From positions 1-64,000 of the forward strand of contig JAKPXB010000021.1 of NCBI GenBank assembly GCA_029570375.1: 64,000 bases of DNA. Direction: 5' to 3'. Below are positions 8,754-18,026 of this stretch, in pieces (the first letter of the stretch is position 1; each line of letters begins with the position of its first letter). This stretch comes from Bacillota bacterium. Lineage in GTDB: Bacteria > Bacillota > Clostridia > Saccharofermentanales > DTU023. Made by a program: the position numbers and the translations under genes. Below the pieces are notes generated by a model that made no database searches, was not told the DNA's origin, and saw nothing but the letters and a program-made list of their open reading frames with translations.

Positions 8754-10244
8754 TTACAGCCCGGTGTCGAGAATAGCGTAGATCTTTTCCATATCGAGGT
8801 TATCGCGGACACCGCGGGCGAGCCGCTCGTACTGCTCCTGCTTGTACGCGTCTCGATCCTGCGGCGCTTCCCCGGGAAGGATGCCCTTCATAATGCACAG
8901 CGCTTTGACGAGGGCTTCCCTGCATGAGGCTGTATTGAAGAAGCCGTGAACGCCGCACCCGTACACATGGCTCTGCCAGCATCCTTCCGTGCTGCCGTCC
9001 TCCAGAAGAAGGAGCGGCCGGGCATGGTCTTCGGGAATCACGAGTTCCTTTTTGATCTGGTATCCTTCAATCGCCGCACCGGCGAGCGGGGCCCATACAC
9101 CGCCGACAGGCTGCACTTCGGCGGTGAAACGCGAGCGGTATTCCTCCTCCGCGGACACCGTCCTGACAGGGAGGAGTTCCATTCCTTTGATTTCACGGAT
9201 CGTACCCCGGCCGTCTTTCCCTGTAAGGACGGAACCGAGCATGTGATACCCGCCGCCGATACCGAAAACAACAGAACCGTCGGTCGCCGCCCTTTTGACA
9301 GCCGCTTCCAGACCGCCTGTGCGAAGCCATTGCAGGTCATCGACGGCGCTTTCCGTCCCCGGAAGGACAATGAGGTCGGGATGACCGAGCTCCTCGACGC
9401 GGTCGACATAGCGCAGACAGATATCCGGTGTCGCTTCGAGGGGGGCAAAATCGGTGAAATTGGAGATGCGCGGCATCCGGATTACGGCGATATCCAGCCG
9501 CCCGCCCGCCTCTTTCCGGCGGAGACGGTCGGACAGGCTGTCTTCGTCTTCGATATCGACGGAGAGAAAGGGGATAACACCGGCGAATGGCTTTCCCGAC
9601 AGTTTTTCAAATGAGTCGAGACCCGGACGCAGAAGGTTTATATCGCCGCGGAACTTATTGATGATGAGAGCACGCACCATCGCGCGCTCTGCCGGGTCGA
9701 GAAGCGCCAGCGTGCCGTACAGCTGGGCAAACACGCCGCCGCGGTCGATATCGCCGACGAGGAGCACAGGTGCTCCGGCGCGCTTAGCCATGCCCATATT
9801 CACCAGATCATCCTTCTTCAGGTTGATTTCCGCGGGGCTGCCCGCGCCTTCCAGCACAATAATATCGTTCGCCGCGGCGAGAGATTCGTAGGCGTGCATA
9901 ATGTCGGGGATCAGCGTATTCTTCATCGCGAAATACGCCGCCGCCTGCATGTGGCCGCGCACGTGTCCGTTCACAATGACCTGTGAACCTTCATCGGTGA
10001 CCGGTTTCAAAAGGATAGGATTCATGCGCACATCGGGTTCGATGCCACAGGCTTCCGCCTGGACAGCCTGGGCGCGGCTCATCTCCAACCCTTCGCGCGT
10101 GATGTGAGAATTGAGTGCCATGTTCTGGCTTTTGAAAGGAGCGACGCGATACCCGTCCTGCCGGAATACCCGGCATAGACCGGCGACAAGCAGGCTTTTC
10201 CCCGCTCCGGACATCGTTCCCTGAACCATGATTGCTTTAGCCAT
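8754..10244 (-). CDS. cbiP: Cobyric acid synthase with Cys-less amidotransferase domain
   Basis: A 496-residue CbiP/CobQ. The N-terminal P-loop ATPase domain begins MVQGTMSGAGKS, and a C-terminal class-I glutamine amidotransferase domain follows. It amidates four carboxylates of adenosyl-cobyrinate diamide. The start at 10244 follows ggaggt and overlaps the cobD end by 8 bases; the longer upstream frame lacks a ribosome site. The glutaminase nucleophile is absent: where the family reads GICGGYQML this protein reads GIGGGYHML, with Gly330 (codon ggc at 9257-9255). The downstream 'GVHGFF' histidine remains. Known family chemistry needs that cysteine to release ammonia from glutamine, so this enzyme probably uses free ammonia. 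Confidence 0.93.
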   Translation of the reverse strand: MAKAIMVQGTMSGAGKSLLVAGLCRVFRQDGYRVAPFKSQNMALNSHITREGLEMSRAQAVQAEACGIEPDVRMNPILLKPVTDEGSQVIVNGHVRGHMQAAAYFAMKNTLIPDIMHAYESLAAANDIIVLEGAGSPAEINLKKDDLVNMGMAKRAGAPVLLVGDIDRGGVFAQLYGTLALLDPAERAMVRALIINKFRGDINLLRPGLDSFEKLSGKPFAGVIPFLSVDIEDEDSLSDRLRRKEAGGRLDIAVIRMPRISNFTDFAPLEATPDICLRYVDRVEELGHPDLIVLPGTESAVDDLQWLRTGGLEAAVKRAATDGSVVFGIGGGYHMLGSVLTGKDGRGTIREIKGMELLPVRTVSAEEEYRSRFTAEVQPVGGVWAPLAGAAIEGYQIKKELVIPEDHARPLLLLEDGSTEGCWQSHVYGCGVHGFFNTASCREALVKALCIMKGILPGEAPQDRDAYKQEQYERLARGVRDNLDMEKIYAILDTGL

Positions 10245-11271
10245 GCAGTACCTCCGACAGGGCGCGGAGGAGTTTATTATTCTCTTCGCGCGTTCTGAGA
10301 CCGATGCGCATGAAGTTCTCGCCAAGACCTGTGAAATTGTCGCATCGTCTGACATATATCTTCTTCTTCATCAGCGCTGAGACGAGCGGGAGTGTGCTGC
10401 GGACGAGGAGAAAATTCGCGTCGCTCGGGTATACGAAAAGCCCGAGACTCGTGAGATTTTCCGTCATGTATTCCCGCTCGGCGCGCGCCGCGCTCCGTGC
10501 CGCCTCGGTCCAACCGCTCGTCCTGAGCGCGCTGAGTCCCGCCGTCTGTGCGACAGACGAAACGCTCCATTCGGGGATAAAGCGCGCGATGCGGGAGAGG
10601 ATGGCGCTCTGTCCGATCATAAAGCCCAGGCGGAGCCCCGCCATCCCGTATATCTTCGTGAACGCGTTTAGAATCAGCAGATGGGGGTGATTCGCCACGG
10701 CCGGGATCATCGATTGGCCGTCCGTAAAATCAATGAAACACTCGTCGATCACGAGATAAACACCGGCGGCTTCGCAGGCGTCTGCCACGGCGAGGCACAA
10801 GGAGGGGGAGGCCAGTCTTCCCGTCGGGTTGTTCGGGTTGCAGAGGAAGACGATATCGAGCTCGGGCGAAATCGCTTCGAGAATCGCTTCTGTCAACGCG
10901 AAGCCCGTCTCTTCGCAGAGAAGATGCTCGCGCGTTTCAGCTCCGAACAGCGCCGCAGCCCGTTCGTATTCGGAGAAAGTCGGCGCGAGTGTCAGCGTCT
11001 TTTTCGGGCGGATGCAGGAGCAGAGACTGTAGATCAATTCTGTCGCGCCGTTGCCGCAGAGGACCATATCCTCGCCGACATCATATCGTTCGGCCAGTGC
11101 CGCACGAAGGTTCCTGTACTTCGCGTCAGGGTAATGGGCAAACGAGTCGAGATCTCTGATAATCGCCTGTTTAGCATTCTCAGGCATCCCGAGCGGGTTG
11201 ACATTGATGGATAAGTCAAGTTCAATTTCCAGCTGGCTTCCCTGGTAGCCGCCGTGTTCATAGCGCTGCAT
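10237..11271 (-). CDS. cobD: Threonine-phosphate decarboxylase (aminopropanol phosphate for cobalamin)
   Basis: A 344-residue fold-type-I PLP enzyme related to histidinol-phosphate aminotransferase. The PLP lysine lies in the segment FTKIYGMAGLRLG, and 'CNPNNPTG' marks the substrate region. Its place between cbiB and cbiP, with 14- and 8-base overlaps, supports the CobD role: decarboxylating L-threonine phosphate to the aminopropanol phosphate that CbiB attaches. By sequence alone a HisC function could not be excluded; the operon context decides it. Confidence 0.9.
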   Translation of the reverse strand: MQRYEHGGYQGSQLEIELDLSINVNPLGMPENAKQAIIRDLDSFAHYPDAKYRNLRAALAERYDVGEDMVLCGNGATELIYSLCSCIRPKKTLTLAPTFSEYERAAALFGAETREHLLCEETGFALTEAILEAISPELDIVFLCNPNNPTGRLASPSLCLAVADACEAAGVYLVIDECFIDFTDGQSMIPAVANHPHLLILNAFTKIYGMAGLRLGFMIGQSAILSRIARFIPEWSVSSVAQTAGLSALRTSGWTEAARSAARAEREYMTENLTSLGLFVYPSDANFLLVRSTLPLVSALMKKKIYVRRCDNFTGLGENFMRIGLRTREENNKLLRALSEVLHG

Positions 11272-12217
11272 AGAGGCACCCCCTTAAGATCAGTGTCAGC
11301 GCCATCATGAGCGCTGAAGCGGCGTTCAGTAAATGGTGCGCCGCGAGAATATCCTGCGCGGAGACAGGCCGCGTATCGTCTCCGATAGTGGGCTTCTCGT
11401 GAAGAACTCCCTGGTAGACGGCGTTCCCCGCGAGCCTGACGCGCAGAGCCCCGGCCATGACCGATTCCGTTTGGGCGGCATTGGGACTCGCGTGCTTGCG
11501 CCTGTCGCGTTTCCAGATGCGGAAGGCGTTTTTCGCGTCAAGGCGGCAGAGGCGCGCTGCCGGGATCATCAGAAGGGCGCACAGCCTGGACGGGAGGTAA
11601 TTCAAAACGTCGTCCAGCCGCGCGGCGGCTGTGCCAAACGCTCCATACCGTTCGTTTCTGTAGCCGATCATGGAATCCATCGTGTTCGTCGTCTTATAGA
11701 GGCACCCGAGCGCCGCCCCTCCGAAAGCCATGTAAAACAGCGGCGCCATCACGCCATCCGAGGCGTTTTCGGCGACTGTTTCAACAGCGGCGCGTATGAC
11801 GCCCGCTTCATCGAGGTCCGCTGTGTCGCGGCCGACGATCATGGATAAGGCGCGGCGCGCTTTTGGGAGATCGCCCTGTTCAAGTGCGTCAAAGACAGCA
11901 CGGCTTTCCACCCGGAGGCTTTTTAAGGCGAGGAGCTGCCAGCAGAGGAGCGACTCAAGGATGAAGTAAGCCACCCACGACCATTTCCACGCCAGATAAA
12001 GAAGCCCGGCGGGGATGGCTGTGTCGGCGAGAATCGCCACGAGAACGAGAAGAGCTCCTCCAAGCCTCTTATTCTTCAAGGGATAGAGTATGCGTTCCAG
12101 GCGCGAAATCAGGGCGCCAAAGACGCGTACAATATGCGGCCATCCTTTTGGATCGCCGATGATCGTATCGAGAATGAAGCCGGTGCAGAGGGCGGCAGTC
12201 GATATGAGAATGATCAC
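11258..12217 (-). CDS. cbiB: Adenosylcobinamide-phosphate synthase
   Basis: A 319-residue membrane protein with several hydrophobic segments. The N-terminal family signature 'LDTIIGDP' is present near residue 20, and the conserved interior has 'ENASDGVMAPLFYMAFGG' near residue 150. CbiB couples aminopropanol phosphate to adenosylcobyric acid at the membrane. It overlaps cobD, which makes its co-substrate, and lies about 35 bases after cbiA. Nothing unusual was seen. Confidence 0.95.
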   Translation of the reverse strand: MIILISTAALCTGFILDTIIGDPKGWPHIVRVFGALISRLERILYPLKNKRLGGALLVLVAILADTAIPAGLLYLAWKWSWVAYFILESLLCWQLLALKSLRVESRAVFDALEQGDLPKARRALSMIVGRDTADLDEAGVIRAAVETVAENASDGVMAPLFYMAFGGAALGCLYKTTNTMDSMIGYRNERYGAFGTAAARLDDVLNYLPSRLCALLMIPAARLCRLDAKNAFRIWKRDRRKHASPNAAQTESVMAGALRVRLAGNAVYQGVLHEKPTIGDDTRPVSAQDILAAHHLLNAASALMMALTLILRGCLYAAL

Positions 12218-12252
12218 AGTTAATCTCCTAACCTGTTTTCCTGAAAGAGGGT

Positions 12253-13587
12253 TTATCGATGCAACTGTTGATATTGTACCGCCTTTTTAATAAAACGACG
12301 CGCCGGCTCTTCGTCTGACGGGAAGTAAAAGTGTGGGAATCCCGCGTAGAGCGACTCGGCCGCGTGACAGCTGCGAAATACCTGTCCGTTCGAAGCCTTC
12401 CTAAGAGAAAAATCTTCGCCGCCGTTCCCGCTCTGACAGTAGTGGAACTCCTGTGCGCGCAGAATGCCGCCTCTTTCGCAGAGGAGATTGTCTTTTTCCG
12501 CCGTGAGCGTCATATAGCCGAAGCGCTGCAGCCGATCGGATTTCCACGCATCTCCCGCGATGGCTCCCGCCATGGGGAACCCTTCCAGCGATTCGTGGAG
12601 ATAGAGGAAACCGCCGCCTTCGGCGATAGTCGGCAGCCCGTCCGCGATCGCCGCGGATATGGCCGCGCGCATGGCGCTGTTTGCGGACAGGGCTTGTGCG
12701 TATAGCTCGGGGTATCCGCCGGGCAGGTAGAGTCCGCCGATGTTCTCCGGCAGCGACTGGTCATCCAGCGGGCTGAAAAAACAGAGTTGGCCGCCAAGCG
12801 ATTCGAGGATGTTCAGGTTTTCCTCGTAGAGAAAGAAGAACGCCCGATCGCGCGCGACGGCGATGCGCACGTCCGCCATCGGGTGGGCTTGCTTTTCCAT
12901 TCTCCGGATTTCAGGCGCGGAAGAGGCGATCCTCAGGACACCGTCGATATCGATATGCGCGTTGGCCAGTTCTTCCAGTGCGCACAGGGTGGTCCGCAGG
13001 TCAGTCAATTCATCGGAAGTCATAAGACCCAGGTGGCGGCTGGGGATGGTGAGCCGCGCGTCGCGCGGGAGAAAGCCGAGCGGTTCAACACCCGCTTCAC
13101 GCGCCACCTGATCCAGTCCTTTCGCCGAAGAAGGATGCGCGCCGTTGAAAATGACGCCGCGTATGCGGTTTTCCGGGCGGAACGCAAGGAACCCGCGGAT
13201 AATCGCGCCGGCCGATGTGTACAACCCGCTCGCGTCAATGACCAGAATGACGGGGGTTTCAGTCGCGCGCGCGACATCATAGGCGCTGGCCTGGCCATCC
13301 GCGCCGATGCCGTCATAAAAACCCATGGCGCCTTCGATGACAGAGAGTTCCCGCGCTTTTTCCGCCAATAAGCCGCGGAGCACCTGCCTGTTACAGAAGA
13401 ACGGGTCGAGGTTGTATCCGGGTATGCCGAGTATCTCCCGGTGGAACAGGGGGTCGATGTAGTCAGGACCGCATTTGAAAGAGGACAGCGGTAATCCTCT
13501 CGCTCTGAACACGGAGAGCAGGGCGGAAACGACCGTCGTTTTTCCACAGCCTGAACGCGTGCCTGTGATGAGGATTCTCTTATGCAT
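12253..13587 (-). CDS. cbiA: Cobyrinate a,c-diamide synthase with Cys-less amidotransferase domain
   Basis: A 444-residue CbiA/CobB. It has an N-terminal P-loop ATPase (ITGTRSGCGKTT), a central 'VIEGAMGFYDG' and a C-terminal amidotransferase domain. It amidates carboxylates a and c of cobyrinate. The normal nucleophile motif AECGG reads AEGGG here: Gly324 (codon ggc, 12618-12616) replaces cysteine, as in CbiP of the same operon. The late histidine region 'AGFPHFYF' is kept. The ATP and substrate parts look intact, so an ammonia-driven enzyme is more likely than a dead one. The start overlaps the end of cbiET by 8 bases. Confidence 0.94.
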   Translation of the reverse strand: MHKRILITGTRSGCGKTTVVSALLSVFRARGLPLSSFKCGPDYIDPLFHREILGIPGYNLDPFFCNRQVLRGLLAEKARELSVIEGAMGFYDGIGADGQASAYDVARATETPVILVIDASGLYTSAGAIIRGFLAFRPENRIRGVIFNGAHPSSAKGLDQVAREAGVEPLGFLPRDARLTIPSRHLGLMTSDELTDLRTTLCALEELANAHIDIDGVLRIASSAPEIRRMEKQAHPMADVRIAVARDRAFFFLYEENLNILESLGGQLCFFSPLDDQSLPENIGGLYLPGGYPELYAQALSANSAMRAAISAAIADGLPTIAEGGGFLYLHESLEGFPMAGAIAGDAWKSDRLQRFGYMTLTAEKDNLLCERGGILRAQEFHYCQSGNGGEDFSLRKASNGQVFRSCHAAESLYAGFPHFYFPSDEEPARRFIKKAVQYQQLHR

Positions 13588-14767
13588 GCCCGCCTCCGCT
13601 GATAATATAGATTGGGTTCAGCGCCGTCATGAGGTGGCTGTTCCCTGCAGGTCTCGCCCTCGATGCACTGATCTGAACGACATCCGCGTCCACACCCTGA
13701 GCCTTGAAAGCTTCCAGCGCTTCGTGCAGCGTTTCCAGTGTGATCGCGTTGAGGACGATGCGGACGCCCGCGTTGTTCCTGAAGAGAGCGGCGATGATTT
13801 CCCGGATCCTGCCGCCGCTTCCACCGATAAAAGCCACTGAGAGAGCGGGGAGCGAAGCGAGTGCGTCCGGTGCGCTTTCCGGGATCACAGTTACGTTTCC
13901 GATGTGGAAGGCGGCGGTGTTTTCGCGCACAAGGCGGACAGCGTTCTCGTTCGGCTCAATCGCGTACACACGCCCCCGGTACGCGGCGAGGGCCATCTCG
14001 ACGGTGACGGATCCCGTGCCTGCGCCGATATCGCCGCAGATGTCGTCCGGCGCGACAGCGAGCAGACTCATGCTGACGGATCGGATTTCCGCTTTGGTCA
14101 TCGGCACATCGCCCCGGATGAATTCCTCATCCGGGATGCCCGTCCGTACGCGCGGATCGGAGTAGGGGTTCTCGACGAGCAGGACACACAGCCCTTCCTT
14201 ACCGGCTTCCGCGAGTGAGGAAGCTGTGTATTCGTCCAGACGTTCATCGTCCGACCCGAGATTCGCGCCGACTGTGACGGACAGATGTCCGTATCCCGCC
14301 GTCACCAGCTGTGCGGCCATTTCGCGGACATTGGAGCCTGTCAGGGCGAAGGTCAGTTTGTGGCGTCGGACGGTATCGACGAAATTGGCCTCCCGTCCAT
14401 GGCAGCTCACGAGCGCCGCGTCCTGCCAGGATTTTTTCATTCTGGCGAAAAAATAACTGAGAGACGATATGCCCGGAATAAAGGCAACAGAAAATTCGGA
14501 CAGGGCGGCGCCCAGCTTCTCGGCCGCGCTGTAAAAGCCTGTGTCGCCGGACACCAGCACCACAAACCGTTCGGCAGGTGTCGATTCGACAGCCATTCTG
14601 ACGCCATCCGGCGTGTATTCCGCGCATGTCGGCTTATCCCCGGACGAAAATGACTGTAACAGCCGGCAGGCACCCAGAAGCATATCGGCCTGCCGGATCG
14701 CTTCCCAACCCTGGCGGCTGACCGTAGCCGGTCCCATCCCGGCGCCAACAATCGTAATGCTTTTCAT
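13580..14767 (-). CDS. cbiET: Fused cobalt-precorrin-7 C5-methyltransferase / C15-methyltransferase-decarboxylase
   Basis: A 395-residue fusion equivalent to CobL. Residues ~1-200 are a CbiE-type tetrapyrrole methylase starting with 'ITIVGAGMGP'. Residues ~210-395 are CbiT, with the SAM-binding motif DIGAGTGSVTVE. Together they methylate C5 and C15 and decarboxylate the acetate side chain at C12. The fusion replaces separate cbiE and cbiT genes. It overlaps cbiJ by 4 bases and cbiA by 8 bases. Confidence 0.95.
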   Translation of the reverse strand: MKSITIVGAGMGPATVSRQGWEAIRQADMLLGACRLLQSFSSGDKPTCAEYTPDGVRMAVESTPAERFVVLVSGDTGFYSAAEKLGAALSEFSVAFIPGISSLSYFFARMKKSWQDAALVSCHGREANFVDTVRRHKLTFALTGSNVREMAAQLVTAGYGHLSVTVGANLGSDDERLDEYTASSLAEAGKEGLCVLLVENPYSDPRVRTGIPDEEFIRGDVPMTKAEIRSVSMSLLAVAPDDICGDIGAGTGSVTVEMALAAYRGRVYAIEPNENAVRLVRENTAAFHIGNVTVIPESAPDALASLPALSVAFIGGSGGRIREIIAALFRNNAGVRIVLNAITLETLHEALEAFKAQGVDADVVQISASRARPAGNSHLMTALNPIYIISGGGHA

Positions 14768-15525
14768 ATCTCTCCTTTTTCGATCATCGTTCTGATTTCT
14801 CCGAGTGTCACACCCTCGCTTTCGCGAGGCCGCTCAAGCACTGCTACTTTCATGCCGCACAGCCGCGCCGCTTCCAGCTTCTGGGGAAAACCGCCCTCCG
14901 GCCCCGATTCTTTTGTAATAAGAACAGAAGCTCCCGATTCTTTAAACATGGCGGCATTCAGTTCGGTAGAGAAGGGTCCCTGCATACAGATAATGTGACG
15001 GGGAGAAAAACCCGCCGACAGGCAGGCGGCGAGACCGCCGGCGGATGGAAGTATCCTGAGCCAGAGCCGCTCGGAGAAACAGCGGACGGAGGTCAGCGCC
15101 GCGGCTTCTTTCGCTCCGAGCGTAGAAAAAACTGTGTCGGATGTCGTATTCAACCAGCTGATGAGCGCTTCCATATCAGGGAACAGAAGGGACTCTTCTT
15201 CCTCTGTACGCTGTATGCGCTCTCTTCTGATACGCGCGTAAGGCACGGAAGCGCCCAGGCACGCCGCGTAAATATTGCCGCTTGCCGTGGACGCGTAGGG
15301 GTGAGTCGCGTCGATCACGAGGCGCGGTTTCTCGGCGTGCAGCAGATCGACAATAGCGTTTTCATCCATTCTGCCCGTTCGGACATCGAGGTTCTCTCCG
15401 GTCGGCAGCAGCGTCCGGCCGTAATCCGTCGCCACACATACCACCGCGTGTAAGTGTCTGCTGACAAGCATGTCCGCGATGAGCCGCCCTTCCGTTGTAC
15501 CTCCGAACAAGATGACGTCAGCCAA
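14764..15525 (-). CDS. cbiJ: Cobalt-precorrin-6A reductase
   Basis: A 253-residue CbiJ/CobK protein. The N-terminal nucleotide-binding start 'VILFGGTTEGR' and the signature 'VIDATHPYA' near residue 70 are diagnostic. It reduces the macrocycle double bond before CbiET acts. Translationally coupled overlaps with cbiH (8 bases) and cbiET (4 bases) place it in the same transcript. Confidence 0.94.
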   Translation of the reverse strand: MADVILFGGTTEGRLIADMLVSRHLHAVVCVATDYGRTLLPTGENLDVRTGRMDENAIVDLLHAEKPRLVIDATHPYASTASGNIYAACLGASVPYARIRRERIQRTEEEESLLFPDMEALISWLNTTSDTVFSTLGAKEAAALTSVRCFSERLWLRILPSAGGLAACLSAGFSPRHIICMQGPFSTELNAAMFKESGASVLITKESGPEGGFPQKLEAARLCGMKVAVLERPRESEGVTLGEIRTMIEKGEI

Positions 15526-16252
15526 GCTGATACCCCCTCGGCGTGACCATTTTCCCGTTGATCACCTTTGTCATGCTGTTCCCGATGAAAACGACGGTGA
15601 CCATATCCACTTCGGTTGACTGAAGCTCTTCAAGCGTCAGGACGGCTTTGCTCTCATCTTCGCGGCCGACATTGCGCGCGTAACCGCAGACGGTGTCGGG
15701 GCTTTTCCCGTGTTCCATCAAGATTCCGCACGCCCATTTGAGATGATCCCGGCGCTTTCTGCTGGCGGGGTTGTAGAGGGCGATGCAAAAATCACCCTCC
15801 GCGGCGGAAGCGAGGCGTCTGCCGATGATTTCCAGCGGTGTCAGGAGATCGCTGAGGCTGACGACGGCGAAATCGTGAGCCAGCGGAGCGCCAAGGGCAG
15901 CCGCTCCTGAGAGGGCTGCAGTGACACCGGGGATCACTTCCACCCGGAGATCATTTTTCCCCTCCGCGAGTTCGAGTATCAAACCGGCCATCCCGTAGAC
16001 GCCCGCGTCACCGCTTGAGAGAACCGCGACACATTTTCCTTCTTCCGCGAGGGCAATCGCTTTTTTGCATCGCTCCGTCTCTTCGCGCATCGAAGTGGTG
16101 TAAACAGGTTTCTCCGGGTACAGAGGATGGACAAGCCTGGCATATGTTTTGTAACCGACAAAGATATCGGCTTTTTCCAGCGCATGGCGGCATTCGTATG
16201 TCATGTGCCCGGGATCCCCCGGGCCGATGCCGACGACAAATAGGCAGTTCAT
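15518..16252 (-). CDS. cbiH: Cobalt-precorrin-3 C17-methyltransferase
   Basis: A 244-residue tetrapyrrole methylase. Family features are 'VVGIGPGDPGHMT' at the N-terminus, 'LSSGDAGVYGMA' near residue 80, and 'LYNPASRKRRDHL' near residue 155, which separates CbiH/CobJ from other corrin methylases. It methylates C17 with ring contraction. It is a single-domain CbiH, not fused to CbiG or a reductase as in some Bacillota. Confidence 0.94.
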   Translation of the reverse strand: MNCLFVVGIGPGDPGHMTYECRHALEKADIFVGYKTYARLVHPLYPEKPVYTTSMREETERCKKAIALAEEGKCVAVLSSGDAGVYGMAGLILELAEGKNDLRVEVIPGVTAALSGAAALGAPLAHDFAVVSLSDLLTPLEIIGRRLASAAEGDFCIALYNPASRKRRDHLKWACGILMEHGKSPDTVCGYARNVGREDESKAVLTLEELQSTEVDMVTVVFIGNSMTKVINGKMVTPRGYQLG

Positions 16253-17268
16253 TGCGTTTCTCCGTTCTGTTGAAATTGTAAGGGAAAGGGTGATACGGCG
16301 AGCGCCATCGTTACCCCGTGAAAAGCTGTCCGCCGCACAAGCAGTTTCCCGCCTTCGCCGCTCCCGAGCACGGCGCTCCGTTCGCAGACGTTATCTACGC
16401 CTGTGACAGACCGGACGAAATCGGAGCTTGTAAAGTCCCCCGGTACCCGGGCGAGGGCGTCAGCTGAAAACGTGTGAAAGGGAAGCGCGCGGCGCCGGCA
16501 GAAAGCCAGAATACCCGGCTCATCGCTTTTCAGATCAATGCTGCAGACCCCCCTGATGGAAGCGGAGTGCACGTGCTCCTGTTCGAGCAGCCGCTGAAAG
16601 GCGGCGTCGATGGCATCAGCCCCGATTCCTTTTTTTGTCCCGATGCCGAGCGTGACGGCAGGGGGTACAAGCCGGAGAGCCCCTTCATCTCCTGCACTCA
16701 GACAGGTTATGACAACGTCGCACGGGCCGTCTGTCTGGATCAAGCCCTCTGGCAGAGGTTCCGACAGTGAAAACAGGCTCTTCACGGCGATCGGTTCGCC
16801 GGCGAGCAGACGGGCGGAGACACGTTTGATGAGTTCGGGGTTCGCGACCGTCAGCCCCCGGCTGACCGCCCAGGTGTCAACGGCGAAAGTCCCATGCACA
16901 TCGGTCGCTGTCGTGATGACAGGGACGGCGCCAATGCGAAGCGCGAGCTTTTCGGCGAACGCGTTGGCGCCTCCGATATGGCCGGAGAGAAGCGCGATAC
17001 AGAATCTGCCGGCCTCGTCGACAACGACAACGGCGGGATCGGATGTTTTGTCTTTCAGATGCGGGGCAATGGCGCGGACGGCGATTCCGCATGAGCCGAT
17101 GAAGATCAGCCTGTCGTCCCGCGTGAAGTGTTCACGCGTCCAGACCGCGAGGCAGCCGGCCTCGCAGCGTGTAAGTGAAACGCGGCTGTCGTCTGCGGAG
17201 AGGCTATCCGCGATGCTTTTCCCGAGAGCCATGCCGGTTTCGCTGAAGGCGATCAGACCTGTTTTCAC
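16249..17268 (-). CDS. cbiG: Cobalt-precorrin-5A hydrolase
   Basis: A 339-residue CbiG. The 'FIGSCGIAVRAIAPHLKDK' segment near residue 60 and 'LLSGHIGGAN' near residue 95 are characteristic, and the C-terminal domain starts near 'TLGIGTKKG'. It opens the delta-lactone and releases the extruded C20 unit as acetaldehyde in the anaerobic route. Its presence, with CbiD, shows the oxygen-independent pathway. It overlaps both neighbours by 4 bases. Confidence 0.94.
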   Translation of the reverse strand: MKTGLIAFSETGMALGKSIADSLSADDSRVSLTRCEAGCLAVWTREHFTRDDRLIFIGSCGIAVRAIAPHLKDKTSDPAVVVVDEAGRFCIALLSGHIGGANAFAEKLALRIGAVPVITTATDVHGTFAVDTWAVSRGLTVANPELIKRVSARLLAGEPIAVKSLFSLSEPLPEGLIQTDGPCDVVITCLSAGDEGALRLVPPAVTLGIGTKKGIGADAIDAAFQRLLEQEHVHSASIRGVCSIDLKSDEPGILAFCRRRALPFHTFSADALARVPGDFTSSDFVRSVTGVDNVCERSAVLGSGEGGKLLVRRTAFHGVTMALAVSPFPLQFQQNGETQ

Positions 17269-18026
17269 GATTTGTCCGCTCCTTTTCGATAAGCTGTGGT
17301 GAACGCGGGGTCGTAGAGGCAGGAGCGCTCGTACGTATCGCCGAGGAAATCCCCGACGATCACAAGCGCCAGATTGGAAATGCCGTTTTCCGAGGCGGAG
17401 GCGTGCAGGGTTCCGACGGTGCAGCGCACGATTTTCTCATCAGGCCAGCTCGCCTTGTACACGATGGCTGCCGGCGTCTCTCCGGCGTAACCGCCCGCGA
17501 GCAATTCCTCCTGAAGCTTCTCTGTCATGCCGGCGCTCAGGAAAATCACCATCGTCGCCCGGTGCGCGGCAAACGCGCGGATGCTCTCACCATCGGGAAC
17601 CGGCGTTCTCCCTGCCATGCGGGTGATGACGACGCTCTGGCTCACTTTCGGAAGCGTGTACTCGGCTTTCAGCGCGGCGGCGGCTCCTGCAAAGCTAGAA
17701 ACGCCGGGGCAGATGTCAAAGGCGATCTTCCGGGCGTTAAGTTCGTCCATCTGTTCGCGTATCGCCCCGTACAGGGAAGGATCACCCGTATGGAGCCGGA
17801 CGGTCAGTTTTCCTTCTTTTTCCGCGAGAACCATCACGCTGATGACATCTTCCAGTGTCATCGCCGCGCTGTTGTACAGGGTACAGCCCTGTTTCGTGTC
17901 ATCCAGAAGGGCGGGGTTGACAAGCGAGCCGGCGTAGATGACCACATCGGCGGATCGCAGCAGTTCCGCTCCGCGGACGGTAATCAGGTCAGGCGCGCCG
18001 CAGCCGGCGCCGACAAAATGAATCAT
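17265..18026 (-). CDS. cbiF: Cobalt-precorrin-4 C11-methyltransferase
   Basis: A 253-residue tetrapyrrole methylase of the CbiF/CobM type. Motifs are 'FVGAGCGAPDLITVRGA' at the N-terminus, 'VRLHTGDPSLYGAI' near residue 78, and 'PGVSSFAGAAAAL' near residue 105. It methylates C11. The gene has 4-base overlaps with cbiG and cbiD and is complete. Confidence 0.95.
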   Translation of the reverse strand: MIHFVGAGCGAPDLITVRGAELLRSADVVIYAGSLVNPALLDDTKQGCTLYNSAAMTLEDVISVMVLAEKEGKLTVRLHTGDPSLYGAIREQMDELNARKIAFDICPGVSSFAGAAAALKAEYTLPKVSQSVVITRMAGRTPVPDGESIRAFAAHRATMVIFLSAGMTEKLQEELLAGGYAGETPAAIVYKASWPDEKIVRCTVGTLHASASENGISNLALVIVGDFLGDTYERSCLYDPAFTTAYRKGADKS

